DNA from: Anaeromusa acidaminophila DSM 3853
GTDB taxonomy: Bacteria; Bacillota; Negativicutes; Anaeromusales; Anaeromusaceae
Length of the DNA stretch: 59,801 nucleotides
Direction of reading: 5' to 3'
Assembly: GCF_000374545.1 (NCBI RefSeq)
Contig: NZ_KB894602.1
Span: forward strand, 1-59,801
Part shown: in pieces, positions 33,283-41,153 of the stretch
How positions within the stretch are numbered: the stretch's first letter is position 1
Layout: each line of letters opens with the position of its first letter
Program-made: the position numbers and the translations under genes
The notes under the pieces: model-generated
The model's input: the letters and a program-made list of their open reading frames with translations, nothing else
The model's database searches: none
What the model was told of the DNA's origin: nothing

Positions 33283-35850
33283 TTGCGGAAATTATGGCGG
33301 ATTTTTAGCTGTGTAGCGCTTGTCGTAATTATGGTTGTAATCTGGCAGGCGGATCCAGTCGGACGAGCGGAAAATTCCGCTCTGAAGCGGGTATTGATTT
33401 TAAATTCTTATGGGCAAAGCTATAAATGGACGCGCAGCATAGTGGATGGAGCCTCTTCGGTATTGTTGGGACAAGGCGATCGCATGGAATTGACCGTAGA
33501 GGACATGGATAGCAAAAATATCAAAGAACCGGCTTATTTTCCTTTAATCAAAGAGGTCTATGCGTATAAATGGAGGCAAAAGCCTTTTGATTTGATTATT
33601 GCTTCTGATGATACGGCGTTGCAATTTTTGCTGCAGTATCGACAGCAGTTGTTTCCGCAAACGCCGGTTGTTTTTTGCGGCGTCAATGACTACGTGCCGG
33701 AATTGCTGCAGGGCCAAGAGGAATGGTATACAGGCGTAGCGGAAGTAAGCGATTTGAAAAGTACGCTAGAAACTGCACTGCAGGTGCAGCCGCAGGTACG
33801 GCATGTATATGTCATTAATGATCAAACCAATACAGGCAAGGCGATTGAGAAAGAGCGAGAAGTTTTGCAACGCCAATTTCCGCAGCTGCAGTTTCACCCT
33901 TTGGAAGGTAAAACCATGGCGGAGTTGGAAGATGCGGTTTCATCGTTAGGCGAAGACAGCATTGTTTTATTGCTGGTTTTTTTTGAGGACGCTCAAGGTC
34001 AAGCTTTTTCCTACCAAGAAGCTGCCACGCGTTTGTCAGCCCGGAGCAGCGTGCCCATCTACGGGGCTTGGGATTTTTATTTGGGTCATGGAATATTGGG
34101 CGGTAAGCTTGTTAGCGGCTTTGATCAAGGCCGTGTGGCGGCGCAAATGGCGGTGCGCGTTTTAGAAGGTGAATCTCCTTCTAAGATTCCTGTTGTGCGA
34201 GAAAGTATGAATCGCTTTCAATTTGACGACCTCCAGCTGCGGCGCTTTGGAATCGCGAAAGAGCAACTGCCGTCAGGCAGTTTGATTATCAATCGCTCGT
34301 ATAGTGATCAGAAGCAGGTGCTGGTGTTGTATTCGTATGATCCGGATATGCTTTGGGAGCAGCATGTAGATGAAGGCTTGCGCAAGGAACTGGCGGGAGA
34401 CGATTCGGTTAAATTAATCCATGACTATATGGATGTACGCCGCAATATCATGCCGGAATACCCGCAGCATTTGTATGAACTGTATCGGACTAAATATAGT
34501 CAAAAACATTTTGACGCCGTTGTTGCAGTAGACGATGCGGCGTATCAGTTTGTGCAAAATTATCGGCAAGAGCTGTTCCCGGGAGCGCCGCTTATTTTTG
34601 CCGGAGTCAATGATGTTGAATCAGTGCGCGCCTTGCGTCCGGGAGATTCGGTAACAGGCGTAGTGGAGAATATTGACTTGCGAGGCACTCTGGAAACGAT
34701 TACGACGGTCCAGCCGGAAACCAAGCGCATTGTGGTTATCCAGGATACTAGCGCCGTAAGCATGCTTCATAGGCAGCAATTGGAAGAGGAGTGGCCGGCT
34801 TTTGCGGGGCGTTTGGAAAAGGTATATTTAGACGATCTGAATATGTGGGAGCTGCAGGAACGGGTAGCGGCTTTAAAGCCGGACGATGTGGTGCTGTTGC
34901 TGACCTTTACCCAAGATCGTTCGAATAATGTATTTGCCATTGAGGAAAGCTGCCGTTTGCTGGCGCAAAAGTCGAGCGTGCCTATTTATACGCCCTGGGA
35001 TTTTTATTTAGGATACGGGGCTCTTGGCGGCAGAATCAGTCGCGGCAGCGAACATGGAGAATTGACGGCGCAACAGTTAAAGCGCGTCTTAAAAGGCGAA
35101 GAGGCTCGCAACATACCTGTGCTTTGGGAAGCTCCCAGCCGTCATGTCTTTGACTATCAGGTAATGAAAAAATTTGGTCTTGAGGAGGATCGTTTGCCTC
35201 AAGGAAGCGTATTGCTTAATCGGCCTGAGTCCTTTTATGAACAGCATCGCCAACTGGTATGGGGTACGAGCGCGATTTTGACGTGCTTGTTAGCAGTTAT
35301 TTTTTCTTTATATAGCAATATTCGCACTCGGAAGAAAGTGCAACAAAGGTTGGCGGTCCAAGCGGATACAGACCAGCTTACAGGCGTTTTCAATCGGCGC
35401 AGAGGGTTAGCCGAGCTGGAGAGGCTGCATGCTCGTTCATTGGAATGCGAAGCGGCGATGACCATTATCTTTGCGGATGCCAATAATTTAAAGAAGATCA
35501 ATGATCAATACGGGCATACGAACGGTGATGCGGCTATTATCGCCATTGCGGAAGTGCTGAAAAGCTGTCTGCGTCAAAATGATGTTCTTTGCCGTTTGGG
35601 CGGAGATGAGTTTTTGATCATTTTAGAAGGGTGTACGTTGGAGCAGGCGGAAGTTTTTTGGGAACGTGTAGAAAAAACGTTGCGAAAAAGGAATCGTGAA
35701 CGATTTTCGAACATGATTTTGAGCGTCAGCCGGGGCATGGCGGAGTTGAATCCTCAGGAGCCGGTTTCGGTGGAAGCGCTAATTCATTTGGCGGATCAAC
35801 GGATGTATGAAAACAAACGAGAGTATAAGCAAATCAAGGAAATGATCTAA
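33283..35850 (+). CDS. Diguanylate cyclase with two tandem ABC-substrate-binding-like sensor domains
   Basis: An 855-residue protein. After an N-terminal signal anchor come two homologous periplasmic domains of the ABC_sub_bind type (about 30-330 and 345-635). Each starts with a VLILNSY or VLVLYSY strand and contains a FDAVVAVDDAAYQF-like core and a PxTPWDFYLGxG-like segment. A transmembrane helix (about 658-678) leads to a GGDEF domain with GGDEF at 773-777 and an RQND inhibitory site. The start is TTG 33283 behind GGAGGGAG. It probably converts an extracellular ligand signal into c-di-GMP; the ligand is unknown. Confidence 0.9.
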   Translation: MRKLWRIFSCVALVVIMVVIWQADPVGRAENSALKRVLILNSYGQSYKWTRSIVDGASSVLLGQGDRMELTVEDMDSKNIKEPAYFPLIKEVYAYKWRQKPFDLIIASDDTALQFLLQYRQQLFPQTPVVFCGVNDYVPELLQGQEEWYTGVAEVSDLKSTLETALQVQPQVRHVYVINDQTNTGKAIEKEREVLQRQFPQLQFHPLEGKTMAELEDAVSSLGEDSIVLLLVFFEDAQGQAFSYQEAATRLSARSSVPIYGAWDFYLGHGILGGKLVSGFDQGRVAAQMAVRVLEGESPSKIPVVRESMNRFQFDDLQLRRFGIAKEQLPSGSLIINRSYSDQKQVLVLYSYDPDMLWEQHVDEGLRKELAGDDSVKLIHDYMDVRRNIMPEYPQHLYELYRTKYSQKHFDAVVAVDDAAYQFVQNYRQELFPGAPLIFAGVNDVESVRALRPGDSVTGVVENIDLRGTLETITTVQPETKRIVVIQDTSAVSMLHRQQLEEEWPAFAGRLEKVYLDDLNMWELQERVAALKPDDVVLLLTFTQDRSNNVFAIEESCRLLAQKSSVPIYTPWDFYLGYGALGGRISRGSEHGELTAQQLKRVLKGEEARNIPVLWEAPSRHVFDYQVMKKFGLEEDRLPQGSVLLNRPESFYEQHRQLVWGTSAILTCLLAVIFSLYSNIRTRKKVQQRLAVQADTDQLTGVFNRRRGLAELERLHARSLECEAAMTIIFADANNLKKINDQYGHTNGDAAIIAIAEVLKSCLRQNDVLCRLGGDEFLIILEGCTLEQAEVFWERVEKTLRKRNRERFSNMILSVSRGMAELNPQEPVSVEALIHLADQRMYENKREYKQIKEMI

Positions 35851-35875
35851 GTAGGAAGTTGAAAAAGAATTTTGG

Positions 35876-35915
35876 GAAACGGCGTCAAAGCATGTCCTTG
35901 GCGCCGTTTTCTTTT
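35876..35915 (+). terminator. Rho-independent terminator
   Basis: AAACGGCG (35877-35884) pairs with CGCCGTTT (35902-35909), with further CAAG/CTTG pairing inside, followed by a T-rich run. Confidence 0.85.
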
Positions 35916-36037
35916 TTATGTTCCATAATTCTAAGCAGGATAAATGCCAACCGGTGCGAATAATAGTAGGTAATTGTTTGTTAAAAATAAAGGTTATAGG
36001 TAAGAAAGTCATAGTGGAACGATGAGGAGTGATGGTC

Positions 36038-36928
36038 GTGTTGCAGCAGCTTTGGGATTTGCGGGAAAAAGTGCGCCAAGAACGCCCGCTGGTGTATAAT
36101 CTGACAAATAATGTTGTAACCAATGTGACGGCGAATATTTTGCTGGCGACCGGCGCCAGGCCGATCATGTCGGAAGGGGCTGCAGAAGCCGAAGCGTTGG
36201 CTCGGGCGGCGGATGCGCTGGTGCTGAACATTGGCACGCTGCATACCCGGCAGATTACATATTTTCTGAAAGCGGGTTCCTACGCCAACGAGTACGGCAA
36301 GCCGGTCGTGCTGGATCCGGTGGGCGTGGGAGCTACGCCGTATCGGGATATTACGGTCAAGCAACTGCTGGGAGAACTCAAAATGACCCTGATTCGGGGC
36401 AATTACGGCGAAATTTCTTATTTGGCCGGTAGCGGCGGCATCGTGAACGGCGTGGATACGGCTAGTACGGAACTTCCGTTAGAGTCGTTCAAGAAGTTTT
36501 CCGTTGCTACGGGCGCCATTGTAGCGGCAACCGGCAAAACGGATTATGTAACCGATGGGCAGATGTTACTGGCTTCGCAAACAGGGCATGAGTGGCTGCA
36601 ATACGTTACCGGAACCGGTTGTGCGCTGACTTCTCTAATGGCTGCTTTTACGGCGGTGGCCCAAGAAGAAACCTTGCTGGCGGCAACGGCTGCCGTTGCA
36701 TTTTATGGCGCGGCGGCGGAAAAAGCGGCCGCGAAAAGCAAGGGACCAGGCTCCTTTGGCGTGAAGTTTATTGATGCCCTTTATAATTTGGATTTCAAGG
36801 ATTTTCGACATTATTGTGCGGGCAAAGTACAGCCTGCCTATGAAGATAGTGCTAAAACGGCTGTAGAAGACGAGCCGCAAGCGGACGAGAGCGAAGCGGC
36901 AGTTGACGAAAAATGGATGGAGGATTGA
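36038..36928 (+). CDS. thiM: Hydroxyethylthiazole kinase
   Basis: A 296-residue ribokinase-like enzyme that phosphorylates 4-methyl-5-(2-hydroxyethyl)thiazole in thiamine salvage. Conserved parts include PLVYNLTNNVVTN, VVLDPVGVGAT, TLIRGN and the catalytic cysteine region VTGTGCALTSL. The last 30 residues are an acidic extension not typical of ThiM. GTG 36038 fits GAGGAG (36024-36029); GTG 36029, ATG 36032 and TTG 36041 are alternatives. No thiD or thiE is nearby and no TPP riboswitch was recognised. sixA starts 2 bases after its stop. Confidence 0.93.
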   Translation: MLQQLWDLREKVRQERPLVYNLTNNVVTNVTANILLATGARPIMSEGAAEAEALARAADALVLNIGTLHTRQITYFLKAGSYANEYGKPVVLDPVGVGATPYRDITVKQLLGELKMTLIRGNYGEISYLAGSGGIVNGVDTASTELPLESFKKFSVATGAIVAATGKTDYVTDGQMLLASQTGHEWLQYVTGTGCALTSLMAAFTAVAQEETLLAATAAVAFYGAAAEKAAAKSKGPGSFGVKFIDALYNLDFKDFRHYCAGKVQPAYEDSAKTAVEDEPQADESEAAVDEKWMED

Positions 36929-36930
36929 AG

Positions 36931-37416
36931 ATGGAATTGATCCTGATGCGTCATGGGAAAGCGGAGCCGGCGATTCCGCCGATGAAAGATGAAGAACGGG
37001 ATTTGACGGAGCCAGGCAGAGAAAAAGTGATTGCAGCGGCTCAAGGGTTGGCCGGAGGCTTGGCGGATGCCAGTCGCCTGCAAATTTGGACTAGCTCATT
37101 GGCCCGCGCTTTATCAACGGCCAGTATTGTAGCGGAAGTGTTAGGGGTGGAGGAACTGCGCCTATTACCCTGCCTGGAAGAGGGGAAGCTGCCGGAGCTA
37201 TTGCAGGAACTAGCAACGGTAGAAGAAGACGCTCAAGTGCTAGTGGTAGGTCATGAACCCTACTTAAGCTTGTGGACGGAGCATTTAGCAGGTTCGTCTC
37301 TGCCCTTTAAACCGGCGACAGCAGCGTGCTTGACTCCCTGCGCCGGACGCAGCGAGCGGTGGCGCTTGCGTTGGTATGCTCAGGCGGGAATCTTAGGCTG
37401 TTTGGGTAAGAAATAA
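36931..37416 (+). CDS. sixA: SixA-like phosphohistidine phosphatase
   Basis: A 161-residue histidine phosphatase-superfamily protein. The catalytic RHG motif (LMRHGKAEP) is at its N-terminus and the second histidine is in VVGHEPYLS. SixA proteins remove phosphate from phosphohistidine residues. It is linked to thiM (2-base gap) and followed after 18 bases by a CYTH-CHAD gene. Confidence 0.88.
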   Translation: MELILMRHGKAEPAIPPMKDEERDLTEPGREKVIAAAQGLAGGLADASRLQIWTSSLARALSTASIVAEVLGVEELRLLPCLEEGKLPELLQELATVEEDAQVLVVGHEPYLSLWTEHLAGSSLPFKPATAACLTPCAGRSERWRLRWYAQAGILGCLGKK

Positions 37417-37434
37417 AGAACCGGAGGAACGCTC

Positions 37435-38925
37435 ATGGAAACCGAACTGAAGCTGCAGGTGGCGGAACCAAAGTGCTGGCAGGCGATTTTGGATTTTTTG
37501 CCGACTCTGGACGGTGGCGGTGAAATACAGAGCGGCCGTTTCCGGGCCATTTATTACGATACGCCGGAAGGCTCTTTGCGTAAGGCTCGCATGGCGTTGC
37601 GCATTCGCCAGGAGAACGGACGCTGGATGGCGACGCTGAAAGGCGGCGGTACCAGCTTGGGCGGCTTGCATCAGCGGCAGGAATGGAATGTGCCTCTGCC
37701 GCGCAAGCAGGCGCCTTCATTAGCCTTATTTGAAGACGCGGAAGCGGCGGCTTTGTTGAAGGAAGCAGTGCAGGCGGAAGAGCAGGAATTGTCATGGAAG
37801 GCGCTGCTAGAAACGGATTTTGAAAGAACTTTTTTGCGTGTGTCTTTAGCGGACGGCAGTTGTGTAGAGATTGCCGCCGACAAAGGGAAAATTCTTGCTG
37901 CAGGACGTCGGGCTGCGATACTGGAACTGGAGCTGGAATTGGTGTCCGGCCAGGAAACAGCGCTCTTTTCTTTGGGGGAAGAGCTGGCCCGACGCTTTCC
38001 GCTGCTCCCGGCCAGCAGCAGCAAGTTTCATCGAGGCTTATTGCTGGCGGGATTGACGGAAGCAAGCGAGGAAATTTCACCGAGCTGTGCGGCGGGGACC
38101 CGCTTGGCGATGCTGCATTGGCTGCGTACGGCGATATATTGGCAAGAACAGTTTTTGCAGCGTCCTGAGGAAGTGCGGCCGGTCCATCAACTGCGCGTGG
38201 CGTTGCGGCGGATGCGCTCGGTGCTTTCTTTTTGTCGTCCTTTTTTGGAGGTCGAGGCGTGCCGGCATTATCAGGAAGAATTGCGTCATTGGGGCGAGCA
38301 ACTGGCTGGCGTGAGAGAAACCGATGTTCTCTTGGCAACTCTTGCTGCCAGCGGTCTAGATGCGGGAGCCGGAGTGCTGGGGGAACTGGAAACGGATTTG
38401 ACTGCTCGCCGGCAGGTGCTGGCGGCGGATGTGGCTCGCGAGATGGCGAAAGGCTGGTCGACTCCCTTAGTACTTGCGTTGTGGCAGTGGCTGTTGTCGC
38501 CGGCTTGGGCGGCGGAGCCAACCGCGTCCGAGTTAACAGCGCGCCTGTCAAAGTGGTTGGTTAAACTGCGCAAAGTGGGCGACGCAGCGGACCTTACGCT
38601 ACAGGATGAATTGCATGATTGGCGCATTCAAGGAAAAAAGGTGCGTTACGCGTTTGAATTTTGCTTGTTGCAGCGGCTACGTCTGGCTCCGGAAATGATT
38701 GAAACGCTGGTGGAAATTCAAGACGCCCTTGGAGAACTTCATGATATTCAAGTACAACATCAATTGTTGATGCAATGGCGGGATGTTCCGGGGACGGCAT
38801 GGGAAGCCGGCTTTTTAGCCGGCTGGCAGGAACATGAGCGGCGGCGCATGCTGCCGGATTTAAAGAAGCTGCGGAAGGATTTTCGCCGCTATGTTCGGCG
38901 GTGGCTGCGAGAGCACGCCGGTTAG
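37435..38925 (+). CDS. CYTH-CHAD protein (inorganic triphosphatase-like)
   Basis: A 496-residue protein with an N-terminal CYTH triphosphatase domain (about 1-195). This starts with the signature METELKLQV and has the basic and acidic strands RMALRIRQENGRW and LELELELVSG. A C-terminal CHAD domain (about 215-490) carries conserved histidine segments HQLRVALRRMRSVL and LHDWRIQGKKVRYAFE, expected to bind polyphosphate. It likely hydrolyses triphosphate or polyphosphate-related substrates. It is adjacent to sixA and rpoN in one run. Confidence 0.92.
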   Translation: METELKLQVAEPKCWQAILDFLPTLDGGGEIQSGRFRAIYYDTPEGSLRKARMALRIRQENGRWMATLKGGGTSLGGLHQRQEWNVPLPRKQAPSLALFEDAEAAALLKEAVQAEEQELSWKALLETDFERTFLRVSLADGSCVEIAADKGKILAAGRRAAILELELELVSGQETALFSLGEELARRFPLLPASSSKFHRGLLLAGLTEASEEISPSCAAGTRLAMLHWLRTAIYWQEQFLQRPEEVRPVHQLRVALRRMRSVLSFCRPFLEVEACRHYQEELRHWGEQLAGVRETDVLLATLAASGLDAGAGVLGELETDLTARRQVLAADVAREMAKGWSTPLVLALWQWLLSPAWAAEPTASELTARLSKWLVKLRKVGDAADLTLQDELHDWRIQGKKVRYAFEFCLLQRLRLAPEMIETLVEIQDALGELHDIQVQHQLLMQWRDVPGTAWEAGFLAGWQEHERRRMLPDLKKLRKDFRRYVRRWLREHAG

Positions 38926-38943
38926 CAAGATGGAGTAACGAAA

Positions 38944-40284
38944 ATGAATCTTCAACTTTCGACACAATTAAAACAGCAACTGACGCTGACTCCTGCGCTC
39001 TGCCAGTCTTTAGCGGTGCTGCAGATGGCTGCGCTAGAACTGGAACAGAACTTACAGCAGCAGGCTGAAGAAAATCCGCTGTTGGAGTGGGAAGAGGGCG
39101 CTCCGCCGGATTATGAGGCATTGGCTCGTTATTTAGATACTCCCGGAACGGCGGCGGGAACGGCGGCAACCAAGGACGATGAGGAAATGCCGCCTCCCTG
39201 GGAACGCGCTGCAGCGGAGCAAACGTTAACTTTAGGGACTTTTTTAGAAAAACAGCTTGTAGAAAGCGGCTGCCCCCAAGGGCTAAAATCGTTGGTGCGT
39301 TTTTTTATCGGCTGTCTGGATGAACGAGGGTATTTGACGGTGAGCATAGAGGAAGCGATTGCTTGCCTGGAACGTGACGCCGAAGAGGTGCAAGCGGCGT
39401 TGTTTTGGCTGCAGTCGCTGGAACCACCAGGCGTAGGGGCGTCCGGCTTGGAAGAATGCTTGCTTTTGCAGTTGCAGCGTCAAGGAGCGGGTGAATCATT
39501 AGCGGCTAAGCTGGTGGAAAAAGGGCTGCTGGATGACGTGGCTCAAGGTCGTTGGAAGAGGTTGACGCAGGCGTTGGCCTGCACGCAGGAAGAGCTGGAT
39601 GAGGCATTACATTGCTTGCGGTCTTTAGACCCGCGCCCAGGCCGGGCCTTTGCTACGGCGGAAACGGTGTATGTACTGCCGGATGTGCGAATTGAACGGC
39701 AGGGGGACGAGTTTCGCGTAGAAGTGGCAATGCCTTGGAAAGGGCTTACCATTAGCCAGGAATACCGTAAAATGGTTTCTGGCGGCGGCGAAGCGGTTAA
39801 AGAATTTGTACAGGGACGGCTGAATGCGGCGCTGCAGCTTTTGAAGAGCTTGGATCAGCGTCGACAGACGCTGCAAACACTGGCGGAAATCTTGGTGCAG
39901 CGTCAGGAAGACTTTTTCTTGCATGGTCGGCGGCATATGAAGCCGTTATCTATGCGCCAAATGGCGGATGAACTGGGAGTTCATGAATCAACGGTCAGCC
40001 GGACCGTGGCCGGGAAATACGCCTTAACGCCGCATGGTTTGCTGCCGTTGCGCGATTTCTTTCCAGCCGCCGCCTTTGCTGTAGGCGGGGAGAATGTTGC
40101 AGCCGATGGCGTCAAGGAGCGCATTCGCGCCTTGATCCAGGAGGAGCCGCAGGGGGAACCGCTGAGCGATCAAAAACTCTGCGAAATGTTGAGTGAAGAA
40201 GGAATTCCTATTTCGCGGCGTACAGTAGCTAAATATCGCGAAGAAATGCATATACCGTCTTCTTCGAAAAGAAAGAGAAAATAA
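38944..40284 (+). CDS. rpoN: RNA polymerase sigma-54 factor
   Basis: A 446-residue sigma-54. It has the N-terminal activator-interacting region (LTPALCQSLAVLQM), an acidic linker, the core-binding region, a helix-turn-helix (MADELGVHESTVSRTVAGKY) and the RpoN box ISRRTVAKYRE near the C-terminus. It requires enhancer-binding AAA+ activators, none of which are in the window. It is the last gene of the thiM-sixA-CYTH/CHAD-rpoN run and ends at a strong terminator. Confidence 0.96.
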   Translation: MNLQLSTQLKQQLTLTPALCQSLAVLQMAALELEQNLQQQAEENPLLEWEEGAPPDYEALARYLDTPGTAAGTAATKDDEEMPPPWERAAAEQTLTLGTFLEKQLVESGCPQGLKSLVRFFIGCLDERGYLTVSIEEAIACLERDAEEVQAALFWLQSLEPPGVGASGLEECLLLQLQRQGAGESLAAKLVEKGLLDDVAQGRWKRLTQALACTQEELDEALHCLRSLDPRPGRAFATAETVYVLPDVRIERQGDEFRVEVAMPWKGLTISQEYRKMVSGGGEAVKEFVQGRLNAALQLLKSLDQRRQTLQTLAEILVQRQEDFFLHGRRHMKPLSMRQMADELGVHESTVSRTVAGKYALTPHGLLPLRDFFPAAAFAVGGENVAADGVKERIRALIQEEPQGEPLSDQKLCEMLSEEGIPISRRTVAKYREEMHIPSSSKRKRK

Positions 40285-40312
40285 AAAGACCGCGCGGTTG
40301 CGCGGTCTTTTT
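40283..40312. terminator. Bidirectional terminator after rpoN
   Basis: AAAAAGACCGCGC (40283-40295) and GCGCGGTCTTTTT (40300-40312) form a perfect 13-bp stem with a GGTT loop. It can serve the convergent gene at 40330. Confidence 0.92.
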
Positions 40313-40329
40313 GTATCCAAAAGAGAGTA

Positions 40330-40851
40330 TTACTTAAAGTTCCAAGCTTCTTGAAGCTGCGAGGCGAAGCCGCGGATCTCTTCAAGCCGGTGCTGGGCGG
40401 CAGCTGCGATCTCTTCTTGCAGTGTCGGTACAATCCACTCTTTTTGCTGAGCCAGCAAATGCAAAGAAAGTAGAGAGTGAACAACAATTAAAACGTCTTC
40501 TTCTTGACGAGCCCATTTTGCTAAGAGCTGCACTACTTGCTGCAGATCCCACTCATCCCAGAAAACACGCCCATAAAACAAAGCAATTTTGGCGCGCACC
40601 GTTGGTTGGGTGATTTTAGAAAGCTCATATACTAAAAGGCGCTTGTAAGGAGAGAGAAAAAGAGGCCGCTCTTGGGTCACGCGATCGACGAGTTCTGCGG
40701 CTAATGTGCGAATATGCGCTTCTTCATGTGTTAAGCCTCGCATGATTTCATCCATAACAAGCGGATCGGCGGCCGCCACTTCGGGGAGCCTTTCAAAAAG
40801 ATCATGCGCTTCAGCGGTGTTTTCGGTAAATAATTCCCATGGCACTGACAA
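40330..40851 (-). CDS. HEAT-like helical protein of unknown function
   Basis: A 173-residue, wholly helical and acidic protein without signal peptide or membrane segment. Paired helices with a spacing like HEAT repeats are visible (LVMDEIMRGLTHEEAHIRTL, RAKIALFYGRVFWDEWDLQQ), but I recognise no named family. AGGAGG precedes its start on the minus strand. It is divergent from the chemoreceptor gene. Confidence 0.6.
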   Translation of the reverse strand: MSVPWELFTENTAEAHDLFERLPEVAAADPLVMDEIMRGLTHEEAHIRTLAAELVDRVTQERPLFLSPYKRLLVYELSKITQPTVRAKIALFYGRVFWDEWDLQQVVQLLAKWARQEEDVLIVVHSLLSLHLLAQQKEWIVPTLQEEIAAAAQHRLEEIRGFASQLQEAWNFK

Positions 40852-41153
40852 AATAATAGCCTCCTTATAACTTGGCTGTATAATTTTTACACTAAAAAAG
40901 GATTAAGGCGATACAGTTGACGAATTTAATAAAGTTAGCATAACACGACTTGGGCGCAACTGCAAGGGAGGCCGTGAAGCATTGTAAATGCTGGCGAAGC
41001 GTTCCTTGCAGCGGTGAATTTAAAAGCGTAATTAGCAGTTGATGAAGCGCGAAGAAAGTAGCTCCTTGCTTTGATTCCGCTAGAAAACAAGGAATTAAGC
41101 GGATAAACACGAATGTATTTTTAATAGTAGGATGAGATATGGAGGGTTCGGTA
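40852..41153. other. Divergent spacer upstream of the chemosensory operon, with a folded element
   Basis: CTGCAAGG (40960-40967) pairs perfectly with CCTTGCAG (41004-41011). Inside, AGCATT (40978-40983) pairs with AATGCT (40987-40992). The element could be a leader RNA of the MCP-CheA-DGC operon. It does not match the c-di-GMP riboswitch classes I remember. No gene is seen. Confidence 0.55.

Noticed and set aside
35916-36037. TPP riboswitch before thiM
   Set aside because: The CTGAGA and ACCTGA-type conserved boxes are not found.
40852-41153. Known c-di-GMP riboswitch (GEMM-I or class II) before the MCP operon
   Set aside because: Stems are present but the conserved ligand-binding sequences of both classes are missing.
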